DNA of 64,000 nt, from the NCBI RefSeq assembly GCF_030272615.1, contig NC_081407.1, positions 374,143,087 through 374,207,086 on the forward strand. The letters run 5' to 3'. Every line of letters starts with the position of its first letter. The stretch's first letter is position 1. The notes under the pieces were generated by a model. It was not told where the DNA came from. It saw nothing but the letters and a program-made list of their open reading frames with translations, and did no database searches. The position numbers and the translations under genes were made by a program. Of this stretch, positions 9,945 to 21,789 are shown one piece after another. The stretch comes from Cryptomeria japonica (taxonomy: Eukaryota > Streptophyta > Pinopsida > Cupressales > Cupressaceae).

Positions 9945-12567
9945 CTAAAACGCAGAGGAACCACAATCTTTCCAACTATTGGAACATTTGTCACTCCTCT
10001 TCAGGCTAACAGGGTCAATTTCATAGAAACAATCGTAGTGACAAATCTGTTTACCAACACCTGACAATCCAATATATGTCCTATTGTGCCCTCAACCAAC
10101 CAAAAGAATATGCGCACTACCGAATCAAGTGTCCCTCCCTGTGACTTTGTTGAACTAAATCAATCAATAATAGAACATGCATCATATAATTTAGCACTTG
10201 AAATCCTTAATTTCTCCTTAACTAGAGCTCTCTTCAAACATTCACCTGCTTGGTCATGCTCCCCTTTCTCATGCCCAGTTTCCAAAAAACTCCAAATATG
10301 AGGTACACCCCTCTTTGCATTCATTCTACTCAACCAATAAAACATACAAGCATTCTTGAATTCAATTGTTTAGTTATCTGACCAAATGAGATGTCGACCC
10401 ATTGCAATATCTTTTTTCTTGCAAGAACTCAAAAAAAATCTCAAAACAATGTTGTACACACTCGAAGGAGTAAGATCTATCATCACTCATATAAAAATGA
10501 TACTCCCTGATTATCTTCCAGTAATCTTCTATACTATCAAGGACATATCTATATGTTATGTGGACAAAAATAGCAATCTAAATTGAATTGTAATACTGAG
10601 CTTGTACCTCATTTTGTGGTTGCGATGTGTAATTTTCTGCAAAATCGACCAATAATATAAAAGTGTCAATCAGGAAAGAGTTCTTAAACATCCTGAATTG
10701 TTGATCCAACCACCGAGACCTATGACTATGCCTTGCATACTTGTAGAAAATATTTTCTTTAAAATCTGAAATAAAATTAGCAACACTGCATTCTTTTGTA
10801 ACCAACTTGTATCTAGATGTTATGTGGATAAAAATAGCAATCTAAATTGAATTGTAATACTGAGCTTGTACCTCATTTTGTGGTTGCGATGTATAATTTT
10901 CTGCAAAATCGACCAATAATATAAAAGTGTCAATCAGGAAAGAGTTCTTAAACATCCTAAATTGTTGATCCAACCACCGAGACCTATGACTATGCCTTGC
11001 ATACTTGTAGAAAATATTTTCTTTAAAATCTGAAATAAAATTAGCAACACTGCATTCTTTTGTAACCAACTTGTATCTAGAACCTTCACCTCCACTCTTC
11101 AAAGTATATTTGACCATTTCATATCTCTTTTTCTCAACAATATTCTTTCCAAATTCCTGTTCACTTCCCTCATGGAAAAATGAAACAAAATTTGACAAGC
11201 CACCACATTGTGAGCACTTCTCATTTAAACAATACTTTTTATAAAAAAACAGGCATCATCTCTAGGACATAAAAATAGATCTAACAAGTCCCTTGATGAT
11301 TTTGGAAGTTGCATTGCACCATACTCCTGCAACATTTCATTAGTATGCAAAGTAGAATGAATATAGCCTAATAGTTCATGGTACATTAAAAACTCCACAT
11401 GGTTTGCAACAACAAGTATTGTGAATCTTAAGAGGTACACAATAAAATGGCTTTAGAGATTTAAGAGCCCTTTGTGAGATTTTGCAAAGTTGGATGTGTT
11501 TCATAAAAAAAACTGAACAACACTGTTTGGCTTGATTTCAAGAAATGTTTAAGATGTAGCATGCAGTCTTGATTGCCAATTCTTAACTTTAAAACATCCT
11601 TTACATTGGATGATACTCTATAGTCAGAGTGTCAAAATTGTTGAAGTTCCTTGTTTACATTATTGATTATCTTCTTATCAACACATGAAAGCCTCCCACC
11701 AAAAGCCCATGTATCATTTTGAAGAGTATTGTCGAGTCTTTCTCTTCTTGCAAGTGCTCTATCAAAACTTTTACGATTTATGTAAAAATCAACACAAGAT
11801 TGTCTCATAAAGTGAGCCTTTCTCAAATAATGGCTTACTAAGGAGGTTGTAATCACTCTTCGAGCAACTCTCTTATCTTTTTCCTTGATATTCTTTCCTA
11901 TAGAATTGAGAGCATTAAAAATATTTTTGACAATAATAGAATATTTCTTCTTCTTCTTGTTCACACGAATACTCAATTTGGCTAGCAAAGGTCTCATCTT
12001 TTGCATCTTTAGCAATTGTACAAGAACTTGGCATTTCTTGGTGAATGTCTTATTGCTAAAATATTGGTTGAAAAGTTGTGTAGCCCATAATCTAATGGTT
12101 CATGTTGACCTCTTGCCTTAAAGATTGTCTATAATGTTCTCATCAATTTCAAGTAACCATTTTCGGGTTCTAGAAGGTCTTGAATTTGGAATTTGTCTTT
12201 CTTCCACACAAGGGTCTTCATTTCTCATTTAATTTGGTGATACATGATGTTCACTTGATTCAACGTTTTCACCTTCAATGTCAATTCCAACATTTTCACT
12301 TTCAATATCAACATTTTTATATTCAATTTGATGTTGAACATTTTGAGTATCAATTCCCACATTTTAATTTTCGAATTCAGTATCATGTTGAGCATTTTGA
12401 ATATCAATTTCAACATTTTCAATATCAATCTCTACATTTTCATTTTCATTTTTAATATCATGCTCAACATTTGCATATTCAATTTCCTCTTCACTTGAAA
12501 TAACACTTATGGGTGGAGCAGAGGCCTCACCTTCACCAATATTTGACATACCTTGTTTTGCCTTCAT
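9945..12567 (-). pseudogene. Transposase-like gene relic, copy 1
   Basis: Read right to left on the minus strand. The N-terminus (12364-12567) contains SSEEEIEY and acidic 'ENV' repeats. A basic core (11632-12015) carries RVARRVITTSLVSH and DRALARRERLDNTLQ. A middle domain (11225-11440) has EFLMYHELLGYIHSTLHTN. The C-terminal part has GSRYKLVTKECSVANFI and LLVDFAENYTSQPQNEVQAQ (10842-11198), then LIWSDN-stop-TIEFKNACMFYW and WSFLETGHEKGEHDQAG (10160-10400). The spacing of these acidic motifs suggests a DDE-type nuclease core; that is inference. Stops and frameshifts are present, and a 264-bp internal tandem duplication repeats the DFAENY segment. A diverged copy lies at 44201-52214. I cannot assign the family to a named superfamily. 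Confidence 0.7.
10554..11081. repeat. 264-bp direct tandem duplication inside the relic
   Basis: The landmark 'taatactgagcttgtacctc' occurs at 10591 and 10855, an offset of 264 bp. The two copies differ at only about three or four positions over their length, so the duplication is much younger than the divergence between the two gene relics. Exact breakpoints are uncertain by several bases. Confidence 0.9.
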
Positions 12568-12764
12568 CTAAATTTCTCTATCTTTTTGCCTATATGCTAA
12601 AAAATGATTTCCAATGACAAATTTGTGTCCAAAATTCTAAAAAAAGTATATTTTCATCTCTTACTATCTGAAAATTTGTGTTTGTCACTTGCAAAAATAA
12701 TGTAGGGACTGTTGGAATGCTCAAAACAAGTCATTGTCCTCTTTTGTGTGGCCTAGGTATCAGA

Positions 12765-12817
12765 TATCAGATAATATCCAATACTTGATCATATTAGATA
12801 TCTAATATTATCTGATA
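12765..12817. repeat. Inverted repeat upstream of relic copy 1
   Basis: TATCAGATAATAT (12765-12777) is followed by its exact reverse complement ATATTATCTGATA (12805-12817). Further 'gatatc' palindromes surround it. The sequence from here to the GA block resembles 43887-44060 read in the opposite direction, the upstream region of relic copy 2. Confidence 0.75.
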
Positions 12818-12916
12818 TTTGATATCTTTTCATAAGGGTGCCAACAATTTTGTTGACATCCTTCCTCAGAGGTGTTGGATATCGGTTATATCTAATATGC
12901 GATACCTCATTTTAGG

Positions 12917-13209
12917 ATAGAGAGAGAGAGAGGGGGGGGGGGAAGGGATCTAGAGAGAGAGGGTTGGCAAGGGACAAGGGGAGGGTAATAGATAGGAAGA
13001 TAAGGAAAAAGGGAGAGGGAGAGATAGGGATAGAAGGGGAAGGGATCGAGAGAGGGAGAGAGAGAGAGAGTAATTAGGAGAGGGAGAGGGGAGGGGATGG
13101 AAGTATAAAAAAAGGCAAGGGGAAAGAGAGAGGGGTTGGGAAAGAGAAAGGGCTCGAGGGGCTGGGAAAGGGAGAGAATGAAATGGGGAGAGAAAGAGAT
13201 AAAGAGAAG

Positions 13210-13286
<77 letters not shown>

Positions 13287-13360
13287 GGGTAGGGGGAGGA
13301 GATGGAAGTATTGAAAAAGAGAGAGGGGAAAGGGAGAGGGGTTGGGCAAGGGAGAGAACA

Positions 13361-13442
<82 letters not shown>

Positions 13443-13737
13443 GTTAAGGGGTTTGGGCAAGGGAAGGAGGAGAGAGGAGTCTAGAAGGGGAAACAAATCT
13501 AGAGAGAGAGAGAGAGAGAGAGAGATTAGGGTAGGGGGAGGAGGGGAGGAGATGGAAGTATTGAAAAAGAGAGAGGGGAAAGGGAGAGGGGTTAGGCAAG
13601 GGAGAGAATAGGATAGAGAGAGTGAGAGAGAGAGAGAGAGAAGGGTTAAGGGGTTGGGAAAGGGAAGGAGGAGAGAGGAGTCTAGAAGGAGAAACAAATC
13701 GAGAGAGAGAGAGAGAGAGAGAGAGGAGAGGAGAGAG

Positions 13738-13791
<54 letters not shown>

Positions 13792-13931
13792 TAGGGTAGG
13801 GGGAGGAGGGGAGGAGATGGAAGTATTGAAAAAGAGAGAGGGGAAAGGGAGAGGGGTTGGGCAAGGGAGATAACAGGATAGAGTGAGAGAGAGAGAGAGA
13901 GAAGGGTTAAGGGGTTGGGCAAGGGAAGGAG
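12917..13931. repeat. GA-rich array with a ~242-265-bp higher-order repeat
   Basis: Long (GA)n runs alternate with a conserved module starting 'attagggtaggggg' at 13283, 13525 and 13790. Each module continues 'gatggaagtattgaaaaaga' and then 'gggttgggcaagggaga'. A more diverged unit is near 13090. An (AT)n run (13363-13395) lies in the first full unit only. The array runs into the assembly gap, so its true length is unknown. Arg/Glu and Ser/Leu frames across it are artefacts of the repeat. Confidence 0.9.
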
Positions 13932-14431
13932 NNNNNNNNNNNNNNNNNNNNNNNNNNNNNNNNNNNNNNNNNNNNNNNNNNNNNNNNNNNNNNNNNNNNN
14001 NNNNNNNNNNNNNNNNNNNNNNNNNNNNNNNNNNNNNNNNNNNNNNNNNNNNNNNNNNNNNNNNNNNNNNNNNNNNNNNNNNNNNNNNNNNNNNNNNNNN
14101 NNNNNNNNNNNNNNNNNNNNNNNNNNNNNNNNNNNNNNNNNNNNNNNNNNNNNNNNNNNNNNNNNNNNNNNNNNNNNNNNNNNNNNNNNNNNNNNNNNNN
14201 NNNNNNNNNNNNNNNNNNNNNNNNNNNNNNNNNNNNNNNNNNNNNNNNNNNNNNNNNNNNNNNNNNNNNNNNNNNNNNNNNNNNNNNNNNNNNNNNNNNN
14301 NNNNNNNNNNNNNNNNNNNNNNNNNNNNNNNNNNNNNNNNNNNNNNNNNNNNNNNNNNNNNNNNNNNNNNNNNNNNNNNNNNNNNNNNNNNNNNNNNNNN
14401 NNNNNNNNNNNNNNNNNNNNNNNNNNNNNNN
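13932..14431. other. Assembly gap of exactly 500 N
   Basis: A run of 500 N, the conventional size for a gap of unknown length, placed where the GA-rich array stops. Any open frame crossing it is meaningless. Confidence 1.
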
Positions 14432-15341
14432 CCACTGCCATGCATACAATAACTTTAATTTCTTTAGGTGACAGGCGTTGTGTAACAACATGGGAACTCT
14501 CGCATACCCACCACTATCATTCTATAGGATATCATCTGTGTTACTCTCCCTCTTTCTCTTCCTACCTATTGTTTCCTTCTGAAAAACATATTGCAGGTAC
14601 TCTGACTAATCATGTTGCTTTGTTGACACTATTTTCCACATCTGCTCTACTCATTAAAAACACATTCGAGAAGAATATTGCTACAGGTTTCCTTGTTTGT
14701 CATGGTAATACACTCGTGGTTCAATTTCAAACCCTATTCCTCCTATTCAATATACACACACAAATCCATCAGTCGAGACTCCAAGCGAACAAACAACGAG
14801 GCTTTCACTAAAAAGCAAGTGTAAGAGCTTGACCTAACCCTAAGAGTACTGCCTAAGTTCTAAAACATATGATGCTATTAAATTTGCAAGGTTATAAGAC
14901 TAATCTCAATTGTGACTATAGGAATTACACACTTGATTTCTTTCATGGGAATGTGTCGTTCCAAGTTGTTTGACAAGTGATGATCATCATATACTACCAC
15001 TGCCATGCATACAACAAACTTTAATTTCTTTAGGTGACAGGCGTTGTGTAACAACATGGGAACTCTCGCATACCCACCACTATCATTCTACATGACATCA
15101 TCTATGTTACTCTCCCTCTTTCTCTTCCTACCTATTGTTTCCTTCTGAAAAACATATTGCAGGTACTCTGACTCATCATGTTGCTTTGTTGACACTATTT
15201 TCCACATCTGCTCTACTCATTAAAAACACATTCAAGAAGAATATTGCTACAGGTTTCCTTGTTTGTCACGGTAATACACTTGTGGTTCAATTTCAAACCC
15301 TATTCCTCCTATTCAATATACACACATAAATCCATCAATCA
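14432..15341 (+). repeat. Direct duplication of ~343 bp, 565 bp apart
   Basis: The block 14432-14774 recurs at 14997-15341, starting 'ccactgccatgcatacaa' and ending 'cacaaatccatca', with only a few differences. The first copy starts exactly at the gap edge. The block keeps a partly open frame (LLTLFSTSALLIKNTF) that I do not recognise, but the second copy has a shorter one. The spacer 14775-14996 is unique. Confidence 0.9.
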
Positions 15342-15435
15342 ATTTTCTTAGGAGAGCATACATGATAAAAATCAAAGAGGAAGTTGCAGACAAGAAATAA
15401 ATTCACTTACTTCTATAGAAGTGCAGACACAGTTA

Positions 15436-15485
15436 CAGTGGGGTATGGAGGGAGGGAGGGAGAGAAGAAGAGAAAGAGGGATGGG

Positions 15486-15525
<40 letters not shown>
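15436..15525. repeat. GA-rich microsatellite
   Basis: 'ggagggagggaga' followed by a pure (GA)n run at about 15493-15525. Confidence 0.9.
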
Positions 15526-15526
<1 letters not shown>

Positions 15527-15570
15527 CACCTTGTATGCGTTTGAGAGGGGGAGACAATACACTTACATGT

Positions 15571-15735
15571 GTATATATATGTTTAATATATTATATATAT
15601 ACATATATTATATGTATATAAACATATTATATATAAAATATCATATTATACACATATTATATATTACATATATTATATATTACATATATTATATGTATAT
15701 ACACATATTATATATAGAATATCATATTATACAAT
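15571..15735. repeat. AT-rich minisatellite ('acatattatatat')
   Basis: Repeated phrases 'tatatgtatataaacatattatatataaaatatcat' at two registers, separated by 'attacatatattatat' repeats. Partly palindromic. Confidence 0.8.
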
Positions 15736-15868
15736 AGCGCGTATGCGCTGTTTATAGTAAAGGTAGCACGTACGCATTGTTTATAGGGAAACAAGCGTGT
15801 ACGCACTGCTTACACTATAAGTACCCCCGTACGCGCTTTTTAAACCATAAGTACCCTGTATGCACTTT
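15736..15868 (+). repeat. Five-unit repeat centred on a GCGTACGC-like palindrome
   Basis: Units of about 25-33 bp contain 'gcgcgtatgcgctgtttata', 'gcacgtacgcattgtttata', 'gcgtgtacgcactgcttac', 'cccgtacgcgctttt' and 'ctgtatgcactttt'. Each is a short imperfect palindrome followed by TTTATA or a variant. The CpG-rich cores stand out against AT-rich flanks. Confidence 0.8.
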
Positions 15869-15869
15869 T

Positions 15870-18330
15870 GACTGTTTAGGCTTGGAAATAGGCTTGGATG
15901 ACAAAGCTACGGCTTGGAAGTTTGATTTCCCTCCATTTCTCTCATTTTTGACATGTTTTATTTTATCAACTCGGTTTTATCGACTTTGTCATCATCAGGT
16001 TTACACTTCATCAAGTGGGTATTTCTAAAATTGCCACCATATTTTCACCCATCTTCTAAGCTTTCTAACCATATAATTTTTTTTTCAATTTGAACAACAA
16101 TAACATATTATTATTGAATTTCTTTTACCAGTGTCTCCATAGTTCTCACTGACATAGGTGCACCATTTTTTGAATAACTTTTGATATACTTATCCAAATT
16201 TAAAAAACTTTATATATTATTGTAGTGCACTTGATTCTTTACAATTTAAAAAAAAAATTGTATTTTCGATTTGTTTAGTGCAACTTATGCTTTGCACACG
16301 AACAAGTACCTAATTTTTCAAGAGGTGCTCGATTGGAAAAATCATAAAAAACAAAAACTCAACAAAAAATAACAAAAAAACACACATCTTCTAGTGCTCA
16401 CTCTTAACTATCTTTTTGCCAAAGGATTTGTCAAAATACTAAATCTAACTATGACTTTTTTGATGCGCACGTTAGACACTATGTTATTTTTTCAGAACAA
16501 ATCAAGGTCATTTTTTCGTGCGCGAAGGATTTGACCCCCTTAATCTTATCCAATTTTGAAAAAGTTTAGTAGTTTGGAAACTAGATTCAGAGTAATACAA
16601 TATTTGTTCTTTGATTATCTTCATATCTTGAGTGGATGACTTTCAAATTTTGCCTCCAAGTTCAGGTTCACCAGGAACCTAATTTCAGAAAAGAAAAAAA
16701 AAAAGTGTCCACTTATACCCCCTTTTTGACCACCATCTTTGTGCACTTACCCTAAATTGTTTTAGGTTGCAAGTTTTGTCAGTTTTGGTCATTGTGATTG
16801 CTTTGTCTAATTTTGGGAATTTACCAGAGGCATTTTGTGATTGCATTGAGTTCTTAGAATTGTTTATGATATGATCTTGATCATTACATGTTGTTTTTGT
16901 GCTCCAGTAAGAGGTTTTTTGACTTACTGTTGAGGTTAGTGTTCTTATATTGAAATGCTCCAGCGAGAGGAAAATTGCCTCGCTATTGAGGAATGAATAT
17001 GAAAGCTCCAATGGGATGAGTTTGCCTCACTATAGAGGATTAGATTATCTTTTGGATTATCCTTTGATTTCATATTTATGACTTGGTTCATTGTTGCATT
17101 ATGTTGCTGAAGAATCTTGTTTGTATTTGGGTATTTGTATCTTGATATGCTTCAGTTTTCTTTGTAGATGTTGTGACTGTGTTTATGTCATTTTTGAGCC
17201 TTCATGTTGTTGTGATGTTTTGATGCATGTTTCACCCTAAGGTTATGGTCCATGGCTGGGAGAGTGGGCTCTTTCATGTGTAGGACCAAGGCCGTGAGAA
17301 ATAGGCTTCTAAGAGGTTCCTAGAGAAAATGCTTAGGGCCTTGACCTGTCATGGAACCACATGAAGAGTTTTCCTTTGTAATTGCAAGTGATAACCTTAA
17401 TAATTGATTATTGGGTTTAGGTGATTTATAGGAATTTACTTAATCAAGTTAATGAAATTAATTTTGGTGCTCCACTCATAGCCCTTGAGGATAGACTCGG
17501 GATGGGATTGGGAAGACCATTGGAGCGGTAAGCCAAACTCCCTTGATTACTCATAGGTTCAGATGGCTCCACATGTCTATCAGGGTGTACCTTGGCCCCT
17601 TCTTTGTGAGGATAGCATGTGATGACACTCTTCCCTACATGTGCCCATTATCCTTATGCACTCTTTGTTGATTATGCCTCTGGGAGTTTATTGATTTATG
17701 ATTAGCCTTGTGATGTGATTTTATTCATTGATCATGGTTGATATCTTGTGGTTTCCATGTTGAGTCCCTTGGTTGTTAGGTGTCATCCTAGTTCTTGAGT
17801 GTGAGTTGGAACCCCATGTCGTCTCCAAGCACATAGGGTGGTTCCTATTTGGTACCACACATGTGGTCAAGTGGTTTGATGCCCTCTTCCATTGGGATGT
17901 TCTTCTTTGGATGCTAGTGTGCATGGCTATGGATTCTATGGTTCTTCATTATGCGGATGATCTATGGAGCTGATTTCTATGTATTAGAGATAACATTGTA
18001 TCATGATGACTTGTAAATGTGAAAGAAGGATATGTACTTATGTAACTTGTATTATTATGCATTAGGATATGATGTAGTAGAAGAGACTATGTGCTTGTAC
18101 CATGTACTCTTATGTAATAGGTCTTGAATATTTAGAGACTGGTTTTTTATGGATTAAGATGATATATTATTATATGGTTCATGTGATAAAACATTCATTA
18201 TGTTAGGGATGAGATCCTAATTCGAAAGTAGATAAGTGCTTGTTGTTATAATCTTGCAAATGTGTAATGGTTTTCTTAAGAAAATAATCTAGTTCCATAT
18301 GTAGGAAGAGATATATGCATATACTTTCAT
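15870..18330. other. Repeat-derived spacer without recognisable genes
   Basis: No protein family recognised on either strand. The right part (about 17220-18330) has features of a long LTR or untranslated region ('ggtgctccactcatagccc', 'gagcggtaagccaaactccc') and is continuous with the LTR-like repeat ending at 18799, so it may be the rest of that LTR. Poly-A/T runs occur near 16075 and 16240-16260. Confidence 0.35.
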
Positions 18331-18339
18331 GATGTGATA

Positions 18340-18799
18340 GGTGAAGATAAAGATGGGAAATAGGACACATTTGATTTGGTGCTTTAAAATGAACTTAGAT
18401 GGTTAATGGGGTTATAAGGTCATGCATTGGTAGTTCATAATCTCGTGATAGAAAAAATATTGAGAAGAACTTAATTGGATTGAATGTTAATGAATTTATC
18501 TTATGGTTGTGTCATTGTTATGTGCTTGTAAGTAGTGACATTAAGATGCCCTAGGGAAAGAATGAATGGATACATGCATATGTCTATGGTTATGATGTTA
18601 TTTTCACTTGCGTTATATGTTGTATTTTGCTATGGTTATGTTTCATGATGTTCTATGCATTCTTATGGAGATAATCTATTTTTTGGATTTATGATGGTTT
18701 ACTATATTGCATTAGTAAATGATTTTAAAATAACAAAAATTATCTCTATTTGCTGTTTAGATTAGTTATTTTCTCTAGGGTATTTTGGTGGGCATTACA
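18340..18799 (-). mobile_element. LTR-like repeat fragment, copy B
   Basis: Diverged copy of 2715-3156. On the minus strand it starts TGTAATGCCCACCAAAATAC at 18799. Shared phrases include 'ggtgctttaaaatgaactta', 'gccctaggg', 'cacttgcgt(t/a)a' and 'ttagattagttattttctct'. The left limit is only where homology with copy A stops; the real LTR may extend to about 17.2 kb. Confidence 0.5.
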
Positions 18800-18829
18800 C
18801 TTTATAGGAGTACACAATTGCATCAGGAT

Positions 18830-19770
18830 AGAGAATGAATAAAGATACGTTAGAAAAAAAATTATTCAACACCAACAAAGTATCTCAAAGAAGGATTGAA
18901 AAATTGCTAGATTTTCAAGTCTCAACTTTACCTTCCAAATACGTAGGAGCTCCTCTCTTTGTGGGTCCTAGCAGATCGAGCTTGTGGGAATAAGCAATTG
19001 GTAGATGCCAATCCAAAGCAGTGTCTTGGAAAAACAAATGTCTTTCATAGGCAGGTATAATCCTCATGATAAAAATAGTTTTATCGTCAATTCCTATATA
19101 TGTGATGTCATGCCTCAAACTCACTTACAAGACTACATCATCTCTAGAAAGCTATTTGAAAAAAAAATTATGGGCAAGAGCCAAGGAGGAAATGAAGATC
19201 CTATTAATAAATTGAGATACACCTTGCTTCTCTAAATCGGTAGGAGGGGTTTGGTTAAGGAAAACAAAATTGCAAAATTTAGCCTTGGGTGCTAAATTAA
19301 CTTGGAAAATGTTCAAGTCCCCCAATAAAGGATAATGTAGAATCATGAGGAAAAAATATGTAGACTCAGATAATCATGATAGAATCTTGACAATGGCTAA
19401 CATGAGAGGAGGCTCGGCTATATGGAATTTCATTTGGGACAACAAGGGGATCATCACCAATCACCTTACTTGGAATATTGGGAACGGGGGAAAGTGAAGT
19501 TTTGGAGAGATTTTTAGAATGGAGATATTGTACTAGCAAATTATTTTGATAATCAAGGTTGGATTGCAAGAGTTGAGGAAAGATTTGGGGTATTTGTTGC
19601 TAACTATGTGGCTTTGACAGATAAAGAAAAGTTACTTTTGGACTATCAGAAAGGTAAAAGGAAAGTAACCATTAAAATATTGTAATAAATCATCCCACCA
19701 ATGATTCTAAAGTGATTGAGGAGAGAATTATTCAAGATTAATTTTAAAAGGGGAACTTACAAAGATGATT
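18830..19770 (+). pseudogene. LINE ORF2 remnant (end of reverse transcriptase)
   Basis: Broken plus-strand frames give phrases typical of the region after the catalytic core of plant L1-type LINE reverse transcriptases: FNTNKVSQRRIEKLLDFQ, PSKYVGAPLFVGPSR, KAVSWKNKCLSYAGRI, VLSSIPIYVMSCLKLT and GGVWLRKTKLQNLALGAKLTW, then WDNKGIITNHLTWNIGNGGK. In the family this part follows the YADD motif and precedes RNase H. Several stops and frameshifts make it non-functional. No poly-A tail could be assigned at the 3' side. Confidence 0.75.
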
Positions 19771-19953
19771 TAGTTGCACATATAGAAGAAGAATATCCAT
19801 TAGCAACATGGTTTCACAATAGAATTAAAAGGTTTGATCCACCGATCTCAAAATTTAGGTATTTATCCATTTAACCTTTGATTGTTTTAGAATTATTCAA
19901 TTATTATTATTGCAATTAAAGTTAAGTTGTCATCGTTTAGTTGTTCTTATCTA

Positions 19954-20121
19954 TTGAATATCATAGCGAAGTAGTGTAAATTGTGATTATTACTCAATTG
20001 TGTAGACCCTCGAGTGTCATCTAGTTTTATCATTGTGTTGAATATCATAGCGAAGTAGTGTAAATTGTGATTATTACTCAATTGTGTAGACCCTCAAGTG
20101 TCATCTAGTTTTATCATTGTG
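19954..20121 (+). repeat. 84-bp tandem duplication
   Basis: 'ttgaatatcatagcgaagta' occurs at 19954 and 20038. The two 84-bp copies are nearly identical (for example ccctcgag versus ccctcaag). Confidence 0.95.
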
Positions 20122-21780
20122 ATTAATATTTTCACTGAGGTTTGCATCATAATTTTTCTTGCCACGTAAATTAATAGTTTTGAGATGTATTCAAAAATTC
20201 TAATTCTATAGAATATGCAACTAATTATCAATTGGAAAATATCCAAATTTGCAAAGGAATAAGCTTTCATTGAATTTGAATAATGTTGATTCTCCTAGAA
20301 TGTTCCAAATGCCAACCATCATATACGAATGTTGAGGGAATATACTTCTAGTGCCATTTTGAATTGCATTCATCCAATATTTTTTATGGATTTGAACTAT
20401 TGATATCTTTAGTTAACTAGTAGCACCTCATTTATATCAAAAGAGCCATAGTTTTTCATTTTTAAGGATTAGAAATTGTTGATTAGATTGTGAAATAATT
20501 GGTCAAATAATCTTTAACACTTGTCTACTTCATTCTTGCCTCTTACTGTCAATGAGAACACTTGTATATTCTTGTACAAAATAATGAATTTGAGGTGGTC
20601 ATTTACAAATTGTAAATCAAAAGTGAATATAAATACCTATCATATATGATAAATATCATATTGTTGTGCCAATATTTGGATCAATTTGAGTAATTTATTT
20701 GTGTGATAAGTTTCCTTTGAAGACTTGCATCAATTATATGTAGTTTTGATAAATTTTACCAAATTGTAGTCTAATTTAGGTCTCAATTCATTGTTATTGA
20801 AGGGTATTCATGAGTGATTCTTGAAACTTTAGTTTCTCTAACCCTTTTCCTCTTTTTCCCTTATCTAAAATTTCATTTTCATTAAAATATTTAGAAAATT
20901 TTAAAATAACTAAGCAAAATTAAAAAGGATTCTCATAAATTTCCAAATAACTTATGAACTTAGAGAGAAAAGAGAGGTCCTATGAGTTTTTATAGATAAT
21001 TTTATGAATCTTTAGATAGTTCCAAAATAAATGATCAAATTCATCAATCATCCTTGAAATTCTATCATAATAGTTATTGATCTTGGTACATAAATAGAAA
21101 ATTTCATGAATTAGTGAAGTATTATTCTATCATAATAGTTATTGATCTTAGTACATAAATAGAAAAATTCATGAATTAGTAAAGTATTATGCAAATCATT
21201 GTCATATGCTGCTCCAATAAATAAATTTACTTGCATGTAAATCTCTTTTTGAAATCAGTCTACAAAAAACCTTGAATAAACCTAGTATATCAACACTTAA
21301 ACCATTAAAGCCTTGGGATTGCAAATTCAACCTAGAATTTAAAATCTTTTAAGAGAGATAAGATTTTATTTGTAGAATTATATTTTTCTTGTGTATGTAT
21401 AAAAACATCAACAAAAGTGGTGCTATAAAAACATGTTGAATATTTATAATAATCTTTAGATGTTAGAACCACAAAGTATCATCACAAGATTCTTATTTAA
21501 TTATTCTAGAAGATAATCCATTGAATTAAGAGAGTTCACAAAAAATCAAAAGAACAAAACAACGTAGATATTAGAGATATACCTTAAAACTTTTTCCTCT
21601 CCCATAGTTTTTAGTTGTATTTAACATAGTGTTGCATATCCAAAACTCCTTAAAAACTATGCCCAAAGTACTAATTAGATAAAATGTAGAGAATTATCTA
21701 CGAATTTTCAAAGGCACAAGAATCCAATTGGGATCAAATGTAAAATGTATTTTTGGCTAGATTCTAAGTTCTAATTGATG
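20122..21780. other. AT-rich spacer with one small tandem duplication
   Basis: No gene recognised. It contains a 65-bp tandem duplication (21059-21123 and 21124-21188; landmark 'tctatcataatagttattga' at 21061 and 21126) differing at about four positions. Confidence 0.6.
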
Positions 21781-21789
21781 GTGCTGGAA

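Noticed and set aside
13444-14491. Open frames crossing the N gap or reading Arg/Glu and Ser/Leu runs
   Set aside because: They are translations of N or of (GA)n/(CT)n repeats; none has a domain or a plausible start.
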